A stretch of DNA of 64,000 nt from Proteles cristata cristata. Taxonomy: Eukaryota > Chordata > Mammalia > Carnivora > Hyaenidae. Of the stretch, positions 1 to 10,985 are shown piece by piece. The stretch spans positions 3,107,501 through 3,171,500 of the forward strand of contig JAESUZ010003875.1 of assembly GCA_017311185.1 (NCBI GenBank), given 5' to 3'. The translations under genes were made by a program, and so were the position numbers. The notes beneath the pieces were generated by a model, which saw only the letters and a program-made list of their open reading frames with translations, had not been told where the DNA came from and made no database searches. Position 1 is the first letter of the stretch. Every line of letters starts with the position of its first letter.

Positions 1-837
1 CTCGACTCTACACTGCAAAGGGATCAAACAGAGATTGGTCTTTGCTCCATCACTGCCAGGTACAACTAGGTCAGTGAGTCAGATTCGTGTGGGTTCTGAT
101 TTGTGTGTTTGGTATGGAGGTAGGAGACCTTATTATACTCTCAATTCAACTTGACTAGGAACTACCATGGAATTATGACTTAATCACTATTGTATTTCTT
201 ACGTTTATTCATAAAAGACTAAAAACCTGTAGAGGAGACGAAGTGATAAATTAGGCTTACCCTCATAGCTAACATTCACTCCCATTTTTGAGTACTTAGG
301 CATCCATCATCTTCGATATGGACTTCAGGGAAGGATGCCAGAGATGCGAAGGGCATAGAAGCATACAATAAATAGGCTGGATCACCTGGATAATTACAAC
401 AGCATCCTAACATGCAAATTTGGATACATATTATTGTTCTTGAAGTGCATCTGTATGACTTCTTGTGCCCTAATGTTTTCCAAAGGGATGTGTCTACCCT
501 CGAGGCATATAATTTGGCCCTGAGACATAGGAAAATATCTGTTTCTGTTTATTTTTTATAGTAACCTTTTTAATTTTCTTTATGGATATTTTATAATGTA
601 CATAATCCATTAGAGTGGTATATGCAAGTTTATATATTAATTAATATGCGTATATCAGGAATGAGTGTCCCAAAACATTGACTAACCAGGGTAAGTGATG
701 AAACATAGTTTGGAGACCACTGGTCTTGGATTTCAAATTCCTAGTGTGAAGTATAAGCTTATCTATTTTAATGCCCGTTTAACCCTTTAGCTTCATTTCT
801 TTCAATCTTCCTCTGTGCAATCATGTTTGTAATCAAT
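1..837. other. Unique AT-rich DNA, no feature seen
   Basis: No SINE, LINE, LTR or simple repeat is recognisable, and there is no long open frame on either strand. It is ordinary AT-rich non-coding mammalian sequence. Confidence 0.6.
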
Positions 838-1060
838 TATTCAATATATTGAAGCTTATTCTGTCTTAGGCATTGTAAGAGGCAATGAAGCACATTACTG
901 AAGAAGAGTGGCATAGCCCTGTCTCTCATAATGGAATTTACTTTTTACCTGGGAGTAAAGGGGGAAATCTTATCTTACCTGGGACCTCAGGGAATGACTT
1001 TCTTGAAAAGTGATGTTTGAGTTCTGAAAGATGAGTTCTTTCTAGTCATAACAACTGACT
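838..1060 (-). repeat. L2-like LINE fragment
   Basis: The + strand resembles the reverse complement of an L2 3' region: a decayed 'aggcattgtaagaggcaatga' type motif at 870-890, then a 'cctgggacctcagggaatgac...gtgatgtttgagttctga' type block at 978-1028. The similarity is heavily eroded and the edges are approximate. Confidence 0.5.
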
Positions 1061-1084
1061 GGAAGGTCCTAGAATTTGCCAGTG

Positions 1085-1340
1085 TCCCATCTAAGTCTCT
1101 TTGTATGGATTGGTCCTGCTTTCCTGTTAGCTCTCCTTCCAGCCCTCACACCCATTCCTTCATCTAACTTCTCATTCTTGTATTAGATTCTTCTGGAAGC
1201 CTGACCCTTCTTTGTACTACTTATATTACGGCACTTACTCCATACCTTAAAATTTCTTGTGTGCTTATTGGCCTTTTGGACTAACCCATACCTTGTTCTT
1301 GTTTTCCATTGGCAGCACATTGTTTGGGGTATAATATGTT
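1085..1340 (+). repeat. L2-like LINE fragment
   Basis: CT-rich sequence with the order typical of an L2 near its 3' end: proline/serine-rich looking CT tracts, then a 'gcacttactccatacctta' type motif and a 'cattggcagcacattg' type end. Strongly diverged, and called by pattern only. Confidence 0.4.
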
Positions 1341-1399
1341 GAATTGAATAGAAGTTCCCTAATGTTCAGACATAAAATAATTTCCTATGTTATTTGTTT

Positions 1400-1745
1400 G
1401 CATAAAATTTTCTCTATGCATGGAAAGTTCTCCTTGTACTGACCTGTTTAAATCTGAATTACCCTACACAGTTTCACCCTTGTGGGAAAGCCTCTTAGGC
1501 CCCATGAGGTGGTGTTCTTTACTTTCTTTTTAGGCTTTCTAGGTTGGTAGAGTATACGAGCATTCCACAGAACAAGTAATAAATGGTATTGTAATTGTGT
1601 GTTTAGTGGTCTGTTTCTATGACAAAATCATGAGCAGATGGATGGGGAGAGCATTTTTTACTACCTTTTTATTCTTTCCTAACATCCAACAATGAGTCTA
1701 GCACTTTGTATGTTCTCAAAAACTATTGTTTGAGTAAAAAAGAAT
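1400..1745 (+). repeat. Possible L2 remnant
   Basis: The clearest part is 1675-1745, where 'gtctagcactttgtatgttctcaaaaactattgtttgagtaaa' type sequence parallels an L2 3' end (last-exon style 'cagcacctag...ctcaataaat...ttgaatga'). The portion before it is weaker. Confidence 0.35.
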
Positions 1746-1904
1746 GCATGGTACTGTCACGACCTGTAAAGAAACTCTAACAGTAACTTAATTATGCTGG
1801 AGCAATAAAAGCATGTTGGGAGGCATGTGTATGTGTGTCTGTGAACACACGATCCCTTTTTCTTAGTGTATGGCTAAGAGTTAATGAAAGGGAGAGTGGT
1901 AACT

Positions 1905-2058
1905 AATGTATGTAATCTGTTTTTAGTTTTTGCTTGTTTATTGTGTGTCTCTCTATAATTTAAAGCACACAGTGAGAGAGTCCTTATTTACTGCTGTTTT
2001 TCGTTCCCAATCATGTCCGGCAAATAGTAGTAGGTAAACTGGTTAAATGAATAAATAA
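1905..2058 (+). repeat. L2 3'-end fragment
   Basis: It contains 'aatttaaagcacacagtgagagagtcc' followed by 'ggcaaatagtagtaggtaaact' and 'aaatgaataaata', which matches the usual L2 terminal order of gene-like tract, 'ggcacatagtaggtgctcaa' and 'tgaatgaatga'. It abuts the MIR that follows. Confidence 0.5.
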
Positions 2059-2059
2059 T

Positions 2060-2265
2060 GCTTATTTAAGGCTCGATATGTGTAAATAGTTTGTCAAGCA
2101 TCCTGCATATGCTTCCTCATTTAATCCTCACAGTAACCCTGTGTTGGAGACTAGTAAATTGAGATTGGAAAAACAAAGCCATAAGCCCAAAGTCCCCTAG
2201 CTCTGAAGTGCTGAGGCAGCCACTCAAACCCAGAACTCTCTGGCTCCAGAGTCTACATTAACAGT
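2060..2265 (+). repeat. MIR SINE fossil
   Basis: A recognisable mammalian-wide MIR: 'ctcatttaatcctcacagtaaccctgtg' in the core, the degenerate 'gaggaaactgaggc' position at 2161-2180, then 'cactcaaacccagaactctctggctccagagtc' at the tail. The + orientation is set by the order of these blocks. Confidence 0.8.
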
Positions 2266-3195
2266 GAAGACAAATAATTTTTACATTTAAAAAAAGTTGC
2301 CCTTGGGTACATTTCTTAATTAACCCCATCCCTGTTTTTAGAGGAAAAAAAGGTGTGAATCAAGGATAAATTGTATTACCTTGTAAACTGTGAACTTCTA
2401 ACTTGCAAAGTGAGGGTAAATTATTTGTGACCAGATGGTTCCAGCCCAGTCATAGAAAGATCTCACAACAACTGGGAAACAGCAGAAGAGGAAAACTGTG
2501 TCCATACTTGAGTCCAGTCTTTCTATATTTCATTTCTGTGGGACTGACTGCAAAGTAAGATTTCTTATGCAGCTGGCTAGGCTGAGATCTTGTCCAAATG
2601 CTGGAAAGTGACTGATTTTTGGTTGTTTGTCTTGTAAAGGGAGGAGAGGAAGACAAAGGCAAAAGCAGGCTCTTTTCACATCACCTTGCAGCTCATGGTC
2701 CAGCCTCTGTCCGACTTTGGCACTTTGTCCAAGAAATTTTTCCTTTCCTTCTGACCTCATGTCCAGTATCAGTTTTTCTTCAGAGTGATAGCAAAGTTCT
2801 CCAGGCTCCCATGGTTGCCAAATGTAACCAAAGACAAATGTGAAAGGCAAATGGATTCAGGGTGACATGTACTGCACTTTCTTGGCCATAGACGGTATAT
2901 GGTGTGAGGTTATATGTGGCTTCCTTGGCAGCTTTCTGGGCCTGATCTATGGCAATGAAACTGGCAGATGAATAATTGTGAATATTCACACAAGAGTGTG
3001 CAGAGAAAGAAAATCTCTTGACGCAAAGAAATTCCAACTTTATCCAATCTTGATCATTACATATATGGTGTGATTCAAATGCATTTAATATATTCATTTA
3101 TTATGCCCCTACTGTACTGCAAGCATATATACACAGGGAGGTGTATACAGACTATGAGAACATGATTATTTTTTAACAGAAACCTTAATGAAATG
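2266..3195. other. Unassigned unique DNA with overlapping minus-strand open frames
   Basis: No known repeat is recognised. Two minus-strand open frames overlap here (2530-2850, 106 codons; 2780-3097, 105 codons), with a 74-codon plus-strand frame over the first. I do not recognise any protein family in them. There is no poly(A) tract or TSD that would mark a processed pseudogene, and no clear splice-site arrangement. They are most likely chance frames, but the adjoining minus-strand frames are noted as a possible decayed coding remnant. Confidence 0.4.
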
Positions 3196-3199
3196 AGCC

Positions 3200-4437
3200 A
3201 TTAAGATTTGGGGACTGGCTGTCATGCAGGGATATGTATAAAGCTCTGCGGTGAGAGCATGTCAGTATGTTCTAAGAGTGGTAGGGAGTGCAGCGTAGGA
3301 GACGAGAGTAGGATGGAAGGGAATAGTGGTAGGAGGTGGGGTTCAACAGGGAGCCAGGGTTTAGAGAACCCTTGTATCTACCTGTTAGACTTTTCTAGCT
3401 CATGTAATAGAAAATTCCTGGGAAGATTCTGAGCAGTTGAAGGTGTGTTAAAAGCAGCATTCCAGTAGAGAGTGGAGAATAAAGCCTGAGGAGGTAAGAG
3501 CAGAAGCAGGCAGACAAGTGGAGATGCTATTGCTGCCTTCCATGGGAGAGCAGCACTGGCTTAGACCAGAGTGGAGATTGGGGTAGGTGGCAAAAACAGA
3601 GGTTCCAAGGTGCATTTGAAGGTGGAGCCTGAAAGATTTCCCAATAGACTGCATACCAAATGGGACAGGAAAAGAGAAGCTGTTCACTCTCAACAATAGC
3701 TAAAACATGGAAAGAGCCTAAGTGTCCATCAATGGACGAATGGATCAAGAAGATGTGGTTTATCTATACCATGGAATACTACATGGCAACGAGAAAGAAT
3801 GACATCTGGCCATGTGTAGCAACATGGATGGACCTTGAGGGTGTTACGCTGAGCGAAATAAGTCAGGCAGAGAAGGACGGATACCATATGTTTGCATGTA
3901 TAGGTGGATTAGGAGGAACTTAACGGAGGACCATGGGGGAGAAGAAGGGGAAAAATAGTGAGGGAGAGGGAGGGAGGCAAACCATGAAAGACTCTTGAAT
4001 GCTGAGAGCAAACTGAGGGCTGATGGGGGTGGGGTGAGGGGAAGGGGAGTGATGGGCATGGAGGAGGGCACTTGTGGGGATGAGCACTGGGTGTTATATG
4101 GAAACTAACTTGACAATAAACTATTTGTAAAAAAAAAAAAGAAAGAAAGAAAAGAGAAGCTGTTAACAGCAAGGTTTTGTTTTGAACTGAGAATATTAAG
4201 GGAGGGGAAATAGGGTGAGAAGGGGATGAATCCGATTTAAAGGGAAGTCAAGAGCTCTCTTTCTACACATTAGGTTGGAGGCATCCATTAACCATCCTAG
4301 GGAGACGTTAAATGGGCAGTGAGAAGTGATGGATTTGGATGATATCACCTAGGAAGTAAATGAAAGTAAAGAAGAGGAATCCTAGAAAGAAGGACTGATC
4401 CTTAGGGCACACCAATAGTTTATTAACAAAGGCCTAT
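3200..4437 (-). repeat. L2 LINE fragment, interrupted by a young L1
   Basis: The flanks of the young L1 read as two halves of one reverse-complement L2. The left half (3200-3669) has 'gtggtaggaggtggggttcaacagggagccagg', 'ctattgctgccttccatgggagagc' and 'ggcttagaccagagtgg'. The right half (4165-4437) has 'catccattaaccatcctagggagacgtt', 'gatatcacctaggaagtaa' and 'tccttagggcacacca'. This is the block order of the L2 3' half seen from the opposite strand. The L1 (3685-4149) with its 15-bp TSD splits it, so the L2 is the older element. Confidence 0.65.
3685..4149 (+). mobile_element. Young felid L1, 5'-truncated 3' end
   Basis: It starts inside the last part of ORF2 and runs through the 3' UTR to an A-rich tail (4130-4149, with short gaaa units). 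The open frame to the stop at 3921-3923 includes motifs shared with the two other young copies in the window: '[16 protein letters not shown]' and '[10 protein letters not shown]', ending GGLGGT. The 3' UTR has the long G-rich stretch and 'gggcacttgtggggatgagcactgggtgttat'. It is flanked by a perfect 15-bp TSD, aaaagagaagctgtt, at 3670-3684 and 4150-4164. About 0.46 kb of a ~6-kb element survived. It cannot be autonomous. Confidence 0.95.
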
Positions 4438-4537
4438 TCAACCCAAATCATTCAATCTACCCTTGGGTGGGCCATATTCTATGCCTAAGAAGGATTTCAA
4501 AATTTCTAAGACCAAGACTTTGCCCTCAAGGAAGACA

Positions 4538-4725
4538 GGTTGATGTATTGCAAAGAGCACCACCAAGGAGCACTCATCCTACTCTACCTCTTACCAGATG
4601 TGTGTTGTTGAATAGACTAATCTTTTTGATTTTCAGTATTTCTATCTTATGAGTTACTAAATAACTATGTCATAGTAGATTTATGAGAATTAAATTACAT
4701 ATCAAGTGCATGACTCTATAAATTC
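4538..4725 (+). repeat. MIR SINE fossil
   Basis: The MIR block order is visible: 'gcaaagagcaccaccaagg', 'cttaccagatgtgtgttgttga' (tRNA-unrelated core), 'ctaatctttttgattttcagtatttctatc', 'gagaattaaattacat' and 'atcaagtgcatga'. Diverged, and oriented +. Confidence 0.65.
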
Positions 4726-4784
4726 TAGTTTTTTTCTCCCTTCAAAGAATGCTCATTGGGGCCACTTTCCCCCCATAACTTTTC

Positions 4785-4915
4785 ATCTAATTTAGACCAT
4801 AGACTGCATAAGGGCAAGAAACACTTTTATCTTCTTTTGTTATGTAGACAAATCCTAACGTCATAGATACCCAGCACCTATTTGAAGAATACATCTCTAA
4901 AATGAATTAAGTGCA
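4785..4915 (+). repeat. L2 3'-end fragment
   Basis: 'tttagaccatagactgcataagggcaagaaacacttttatcttc' followed by 'atacccagcacctatttgaagaatac' follows the L2 terminal pattern (segment with 'gactgtaagctccttgagggcaggga', then 'ccccagcgcctag'). Confidence 0.5.
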
Positions 4916-5749
4916 TTTGGATAGGATTTAGGTTCCTAGATTAGATGAATCAAAGTGAATGCAGTCCCCTCACCTCATAGTTTACCTAACCACCCAGGCT
5001 TTACAATATGGTGATACTCTAAAGGAAAAGACAGCCTGGTAAAATACTTAATCCCAAATGAATGACAGAATTTTTTCCCAACATTGTGTTTGTATACAAT
5101 TCAAATATGCCAGGTTACTTTTGGGCTGTTTAGAGCAAAGCAGTGCCTCCAAATGGAAGAAGTATCTAATGAAAAAAACACTGTAGAAAATTTACTGATG
5201 TTTTCTTAAAATTCCAGTAATGAGGAGTGTCCAACAACAGCACACAGTGGACTTTCTGACAGACCTTTATTGTCTGCAGTGCCCCAGGCTCAGATCCCTA
5301 GGCTCTTTAATCCTCCTTTTCCTAGGGTCCTCCTTGCTCTCTTCTCAAGCCTGACATTCTGGACAAATGACTCTGGTATCTCCTTGTGTATTTTTGTTCA
5401 CTTAAATGCAAATAGATTTAGCTTCTCCAAGTGTCTCTGAGTGCCCTGCCCTCAGATCACACCCACCAACTGCCCTTATTGGCCCTCCTCACAGACACCA
5501 ATCTTAGATGTCAGAGCAGAGGAGGCGTCCAATGGCTTGAGATGTTTTATGATTCTCATGAGATATGTTAAAATGATTGATTACAGAAGAAAACATATAC
5601 ACCTCAAGGGAATAAAGTCTGACTAGAACTTAAGGCAGTGTCATGATTTCTTGGGGGAAGTTAAAAGAGCAGAAGATGTGTGAATGGCCTTTTCTCACTG
5701 GCTGGGCTTCCGTATTCCACCTTCTCAACTTTGGGCATGTCCTTACCGG
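4916..5749. other. Unique DNA, no feature seen
   Basis: No repeat, RNA gene or believable exon is recognised. The 61-codon plus-strand frame at 5441-5626 has no recognised family or context. Confidence 0.5.
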
Positions 5750-6105
5750 CATTAGTCTGCTAAGGCTTCTGGGATAATTACAACAGACTGGGCGACTTAA
5801 ACAACAGAAGTTTATTTCCCATAGTTCTGGAGGCCCGAAGTCCAAGGTCAGGGTGTCAAGAGGGTTGTTTCTTCTGGAAGTCCCTCTCCTTGACTGGTAG
5901 ATAGTTGGCTACTCCTGTGTCTTTACATGGTCTTTCCTCAAGGTGTGTTTGTGTTCTAATCTCTTTTTATAAGGATGCAAGTTATATTGGAGTAGAGCCC
6001 ATCCCAGCGACATCATTTCAACTTAATTACCTCTTCAAAGAGGTATTGAGCATTAAGATTTCAACATATGAATTTTAGAGGGACACCATACAGTCTATAC
6101 CACTT
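5750..6105 (-). mobile_element. MaLR solo LTR (MLT1-like)
   Basis: The + strand begins with 'ggcattagtctgctaagg', continues 'gactgggcgacttaaacaacagaagtttatttccca', 'gttctggaggcccgaagtccaaggtcagggtgtc' and 'ctttacatggtctttcctc', then 'cttataaggatgcaagttatattgga' and 'ccatacagtctataccac'. This is the reverse complement of an ERVL-MaLR LTR of the MLT1 kind. Its ~350-bp length fits a solo LTR, and no internal retroviral sequence flanks it. It is non-coding. The sense-strand polyadenylation motif aataaa is decayed here (complement 'gtttatttccc'). Confidence 0.85.
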
Positions 6106-6169
6106 GTGGGGAGGCTTTCCCTCTGGTGCCTCTCTTTTTTCTCCCATTTTGGGAAGATATGAGAAGCCT

Positions 6170-6345
6170 TAAGAGCACAGTGAGTTAAACATAGATTTTG
6201 ACTTAGTCCCAGGTATGATTACCAATTGGGCACTGCAGTGAATAGAGGTTTGAAAAGAGCATTAACTCTGCATCTTACCAACCTCTAAACTCTAGAATTT
6301 CTGCTTCTTATTCATAACTTATGAATGGATAAATGAAGAAAAAAA
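6170..6345 (+). repeat. Probable MIR remnant
   Basis: 'ttaagagcacagtgagttaaacatagattttgactta' resembles the MIR head (gttaagagcatggactctgg type), and 'ctaaactctagaatttctgcttcttattcataacttatgaa' sits where the MIR core ends. The similarity is weak. Confidence 0.35.
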
Positions 6346-7468
6346 CAGCCTCCAACCATATTGGCATTTACTTCTGAAACAATTTATTTTTACTACTAGA
6401 TGTCAGGAATCTCTATTTCTTTCAATAGGCTGACAAAAACTTCTCTGTTGAGCTGGGAAAATCTCAGAATCAAGCTGCCAGATCCTTCCTTTTGCCCCGA
6501 GAAGCTCTGAGGAAGAAAATAGGTCAGCATAAGCTAAGGCAATATTTCCAACTTGACAAATTGGTCTCTTTGTGTTCTTTGGCTGTACTCAATGACAGAA
6601 ATTTAAGAACAGTGTTCAGATGAAGGAGGTAATAATCTTGCCTGTGTCAAGTTTGGGGCTTGGCTGGATTCTGTGTCATATTTAAAAAGTGACATTGGCA
6701 TAGCAAGACATCCTCAGAGGTTGATTGACTGGAATAGAAAAGGGCTGGAAACCAGGAGGCATTTAGAATGGGGAAAGAAATTTAAAATGTTTCACCTGTT
6801 AAAAAAAAGGGGGGGTGGGCAAAAAAGTCAAACATCTCTTTTTTACATATTTAAAAGAGTGTCACATGGAGGAAAGAGGATACTGAGTCTTTGTGTCTCC
6901 AGAAGGCCGTTCTAGTACCAGTGCATGGAAATATCAGAGAGCAGACTTGGGTTCATGATAAGGAAACATTTCCTAAGTGAGCTGCTCAACGATGCTTCTA
7001 AAGGTAGGAGGAGGGTTATGATTGATATTCATTGTGCTCTTCATATTTTTTCTGTATTTTCCAGTTTTTCCTCTCTAAGAAATTAAGAATTATTGTTATA
7101 ATCAGAGAAGAAATCAAATACGTGCTATAATGTAAGGAGAAAAGAGAAAAAACACTCATTGAGGAGATATTATTTGCCCAGTATTTGACATATATTACTG
7201 GATAAACCAGTCATAATCTAAAGTTGGTTGGGTATACACATGAAATATTTGTTTTTTACCAATTAATACCCACCCCCCCACCCCCGATGTGCCACTTATA
7301 CCATCATTTATTAACTTTTGTGATGAGCACTACAGTTTTCTGCTCACTTTAAATTATTAAGAATTTAGTCCTGTACATTATTAAATTTTAAATTTTAAAC
7401 TCATTAACCACCCCCTTCTCACCTTTTAGCTCAAACTTAACCCATGATTCCCAGAAACTCTAGCCATG

Positions 7469-7471
<3 letters not shown>
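6346..7471. other. Unique AT-rich DNA
   Basis: No repeat family is recognised. There are short homopolymer runs such as the a8g7 tract near 6801-6815 and the C-rich tract at 7272-7285. The 80-codon frame at 6673-6915 is not recognisable as a protein family. Confidence 0.5.

Positions 7472-7522
<51 letters not shown>
7472..7522. repeat. (TG)n microsatellite, ~25 units
   Basis: An uninterrupted TG run of about 51 bp. Its length and purity make length polymorphism likely. Confidence 0.98.
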
Positions 7523-7525
<3 letters not shown>

Positions 7526-8487
7526 GGGTGTGATCCACGATTTCACAATTTCAATTCTTTGCCCTTTTCCACCCTCTTATTGTTCTGTCTCCTCATGAGG
7601 AGGGAATTAGGGGAAAGGAAAAACATTTATGTTTAACTGAGTCTGAAGATCTTTTTGTTGTGAGATGTGGCTACTCCTCTTCAGGACACTAACTGGTCTG
7701 TGTGGCAGGTGTCCAAATGCAGGCTCCCTTGTAACACTCATGTATATGTCTTCACAGTTTCATAACTGGGATGTACCATTTTTATTTTAATTCTTTCTTC
7801 CACAAAAATACACCTAAAGCAATCCCATTGAGACTACCCCTTATTCTCTTGCAGTCAGAGTTCCCTATGGCAATGTGGAGGTGCTGTCTTAGGTGGCTCT
7901 GGCAAGATGACTCCAACTCACCTTCTCTAGAACCTTTTGATCCACAGGCAAGCCACCTGTCCTTGCCACTTCAAGTGGTGGCATGAGTCTGTTTGAACTC
8001 TCCACTTAACACTACCGTCTTCCTCCGACCCTCTTTTTCTTTGTTTCAAGAGCCACTCAGTAGATCAAAAATTCATTACATAAGCAATTGTCTAACCAGG
8101 GAATGAGATGCAAGTTTCTCCTTCTTGAAGGTACTCTTGTTATTCGGCATTGATTCTCTTGGGGTCTTCCTCATTGACTTTGGGAGGAGAAGGAAAAAGC
8201 AGCAACACTCCCCATACTAGGTCATTTCTTATAACTCCCGTGATGCTTTCTTTCCCCTGCGATATTTTCCTTCTTCATTTCTGGAGAACGGAAGCTCTGA
8301 TTGATCATAAGTGGTAGCAGAAGTGTTTGCCTACTTAGTGTGCCTGCCAAGAGGCCCAGTTGTTATAGTTTTTTCATCGTTATTGCTCTGTGATATTGGA
8401 TATTTAATACTTTTTACCCCTCTGTTTGGAGTCCCCCCTTCAGCCCTAGGGCAATAGGGAAAATTCTGTTTACTGTACATGTTATAT
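7523..8487. other. Unique DNA, no feature seen
   Basis: No recognised repeat. The 71-codon plus frame (7771-7986) has no recognisable family, no A-rich tail and no splice context that would support a gene. Confidence 0.5.
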
Positions 8488-8668
8488 ATATGATCCAATT
8501 GAACCCTCATAAAAAGTTGTGAAGAAATACTACTGCCATTTTATTGACAAGGAAATTGAGACTCCGTAAGGCTAAAAAAGTACCTAATTTCATTCCCAGG
8601 GAGGGGAAGAACCAGGGGGTGACCCTAGACCTAGCTGATTTAAAGGTTTTATTTATTCACTATACCAG
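8488..8668 (+). repeat. MIR SINE fossil
   Basis: 'gatccaattgaaccctcataaaaagttgtg', then 'tactgccattttattgacaaggaaattgagactc' and 'gtgaccctagacctagctgattt' give the MIR order (cattttacagatgaggaaactgaggc core, then a tail). Confidence 0.7.
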
Positions 8669-8704
8669 TGGTGGCCAACTATGTAGCATAGATTAAGAAC
8701 ATGC

Positions 8705-8870
8705 TAGAGGCCCTGATTTTACTGTCATCTTCTCTAAGACTTAGGTTCCTCCCCTTCAAAAGAGGATTAAGTATAGTGTCTATTCTCAGAGAACTATTTG
8801 GAAGACTAGATGTGATAATAAATCTCAAGTGCTTAGCCTGAAGCCTAATATCTTCTAAGTGCTCATAGAG
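8705..8870 (+). repeat. Second MIR-type fossil (MIRb-like)
   Basis: It adjoins the previous MIR. It follows the MIRb pattern of 'cttaggttcctccccttcaaaagaggattaa', then 'agatgtgataataaatctcaagtgcttagcctgaagcctaa' (consensus-like: ttaaatgagataatgcatgtaaagcgcttagcacagtgcc). Confidence 0.6.
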
Positions 8871-10775
8871 ATTATAATATGCAAAGGGGTCCCACATACA
8901 AACCCTACTAGTTTATATCTACAGTGAGGTTTCCAAATGGAGAGGAAACACACACAAGGCTCTGGATTCTGATTCCACAGAGAGTTGGGTTAGACAGATA
9001 GCACTACTGGATGCACCATAACAGGTGTTCCATAACTCTCTTACTCTGAAAAGGGACGTGGGATAGGGATCATCTAACTGAATTCTTGCTTATATAGGGA
9101 GGACCTTCTAAGTGCAGCCTTTGGAATCAGCCTATTTCTGTAAAGGCCAGGAATGTTGAGATGACTTCCTGCAAAACTACTAACAAAAGTAAGGAAATGA
9201 GCTTTCACAACCATTCCAGATTTGCCTCTCCTTGGAGGTTATAACAATTGCTATAGTTTTGTTAAAAATGGTAATGATCCCCATATTAATGACAATAATA
9301 ACATACACAGAACTACTCACAAATAATGAGCTCCCTGTTCTTGGAAAGGGTTCAATGGAAGGCTGGGTGGCCATCACTCCACCATGTAAAGAAGGAATTC
9401 CAGCATTAGGTTAAAGGTAGAAGAGATGATCTATAGGTTTACATTCAACTTTGGATTTCTCTCATTCTATGAGTAACTTGAACCGATTGCATGAATCCAA
9501 GCCTTCCTCCTTGGCTTACACCATTCCATGCTGTTTCCATTTTGAGCCAGCAAATGTACCCCATCCCCACGGGTGTCCAGTCCATCTGCACCACTGAATG
9601 GTAATGCTGACAAAAAAGAAGAACAGAGCCCATTTCTTGAGCCAAACATACCACATTTGTTTTTCTCCTCCCCAGATATGAAGACAGTTTATTTAGAGAG
9701 CTCAATGGTTCAACTCGTGTTATATATTATTCCTAATACACACGCTTGCTCACATCCATAAGACTGCACCGTGGGGGAGCTATGAAATTATTCTTTCCAT
9801 TTTTTTTTTTTCTGGAGCATATTTAATACAGATGCAGGCCAGATCTTTGGGAGAATGGCAAAATCTCCTCAGAATGATCAATTCGTTCTGCTCCAGAACC
9901 AATGGGCATTCAACCTTGCCTAAGGGAAGTACTCACTGGATATATTTGGACTCCCATATCACTATTTGTTACCAAAAGAAACACTGTTCTAGGCCAGGCT
10001 CACACAGTCTCATTTTTTTCAGGTTTACAAAGACTTTTCAGGTTGGTTTAGTGTGAACTGCTGATGAACAAATGCATCTGTGAAAGTTAATGTCCTGTAC
10101 CTTAGCCCAGATGAATAAATCTATCCCTTTATTGGCACCATGAAGACTTGCCATTTTTTGAACACTTAAAGTTCTTTTTATGCATTGGGAGAATTTTTCA
10201 GCCAAGACCACCTGATTTCTGAAACAGAGATTTTGTGTGTTCCCAGTTAAATAAAAGAGGCAAATATGAAAAATTAAAATAATAAAAAGAAAGGAAAAAA
10301 GAGAGAGAGAGAACGCCAACCAACCACACTGAAAAACATTTAAATCTACTTCTTTATGGACTAAATTTCCTCACACACAGAAAAAGCCAAGAAGTTGGAA
10401 GCTTGTTTTTTTCTTTCTTTTTAAAATATTACTTTCTTTCAATTTATTTTTATATTGGTAGATGATGTGAGACTCATTACGTTTTATAGGCCTGAACAAA
10501 ATCTTACAATTTCTTACTAATATTATGCAATGACATAATGCCATTTGTAGAGGTGTCGCATAAAGCAATTGACTTTTACTGGCTTCTGATGGCAGGACTT
10601 GCCTTTTTATATTCTGTTTTATGTAAGCGTTTTCCAAATTTATCGACCTCACAGGATTTCTCAAGTTGCTTAATTACGGTAGGAAGAAGATATCTTTGTG
10701 GCCTGACACAAGAGCCTATTTAAAGTCTCCTTTAAAAAGAGAATGTAAGAATGGGGGTAAATGCAACTTGCATTT
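8871..10775. other. Unique DNA, no gene seen
   Basis: Nearly 2 kb without a recognised repeat. Several short frames on both strands (e.g. 9445-9705 minus, 86 codons; 10371-10664 minus, 97 codons; 10038-10319 minus, 93 codons) show no conserved motif or family resemblance. An 11-nt poly(T) lies near 9800-9810, and a purine-rich gaga tract near 10300-10312. Confidence 0.5.
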
Positions 10776-10985
10776 AATGCAAGCCTACTCTGGGCTGGAT
10801 GCTAGAATGCAGCGATATAAGATGGGGCACCTACCACAAAGTGGGCACTGCACTGACAATACTGTTTCTTAATTTCATAGATGAGCCAACCGAGGCTCAG
10901 TTGCAATGCCCTGTGTCACAGCAGGTATTAAGTAAGTGAAGGTGCTAGGATATCCACTCAAGTCTGACTTCAAGTCCATCCTATA
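10776..10985 (+). repeat. MIR SINE fossil
   Basis: 'atgcaagcctactctgggctggatgcta', 'ttcatagatgagccaaccgaggctcag', 'gccctgtgtcacagcaggtattaagtaagtg' and 'actcaagtctgacttcaagtcc' correspond in order to MIR consensus blocks. Confidence 0.75.

Noticed and set aside
7472..7522. CRISPR-like or other array from repeated units
   Set aside because: Simple dinucleotide repeat. No spaced direct-repeat array exists anywhere in the window, and the organism is a mammal.
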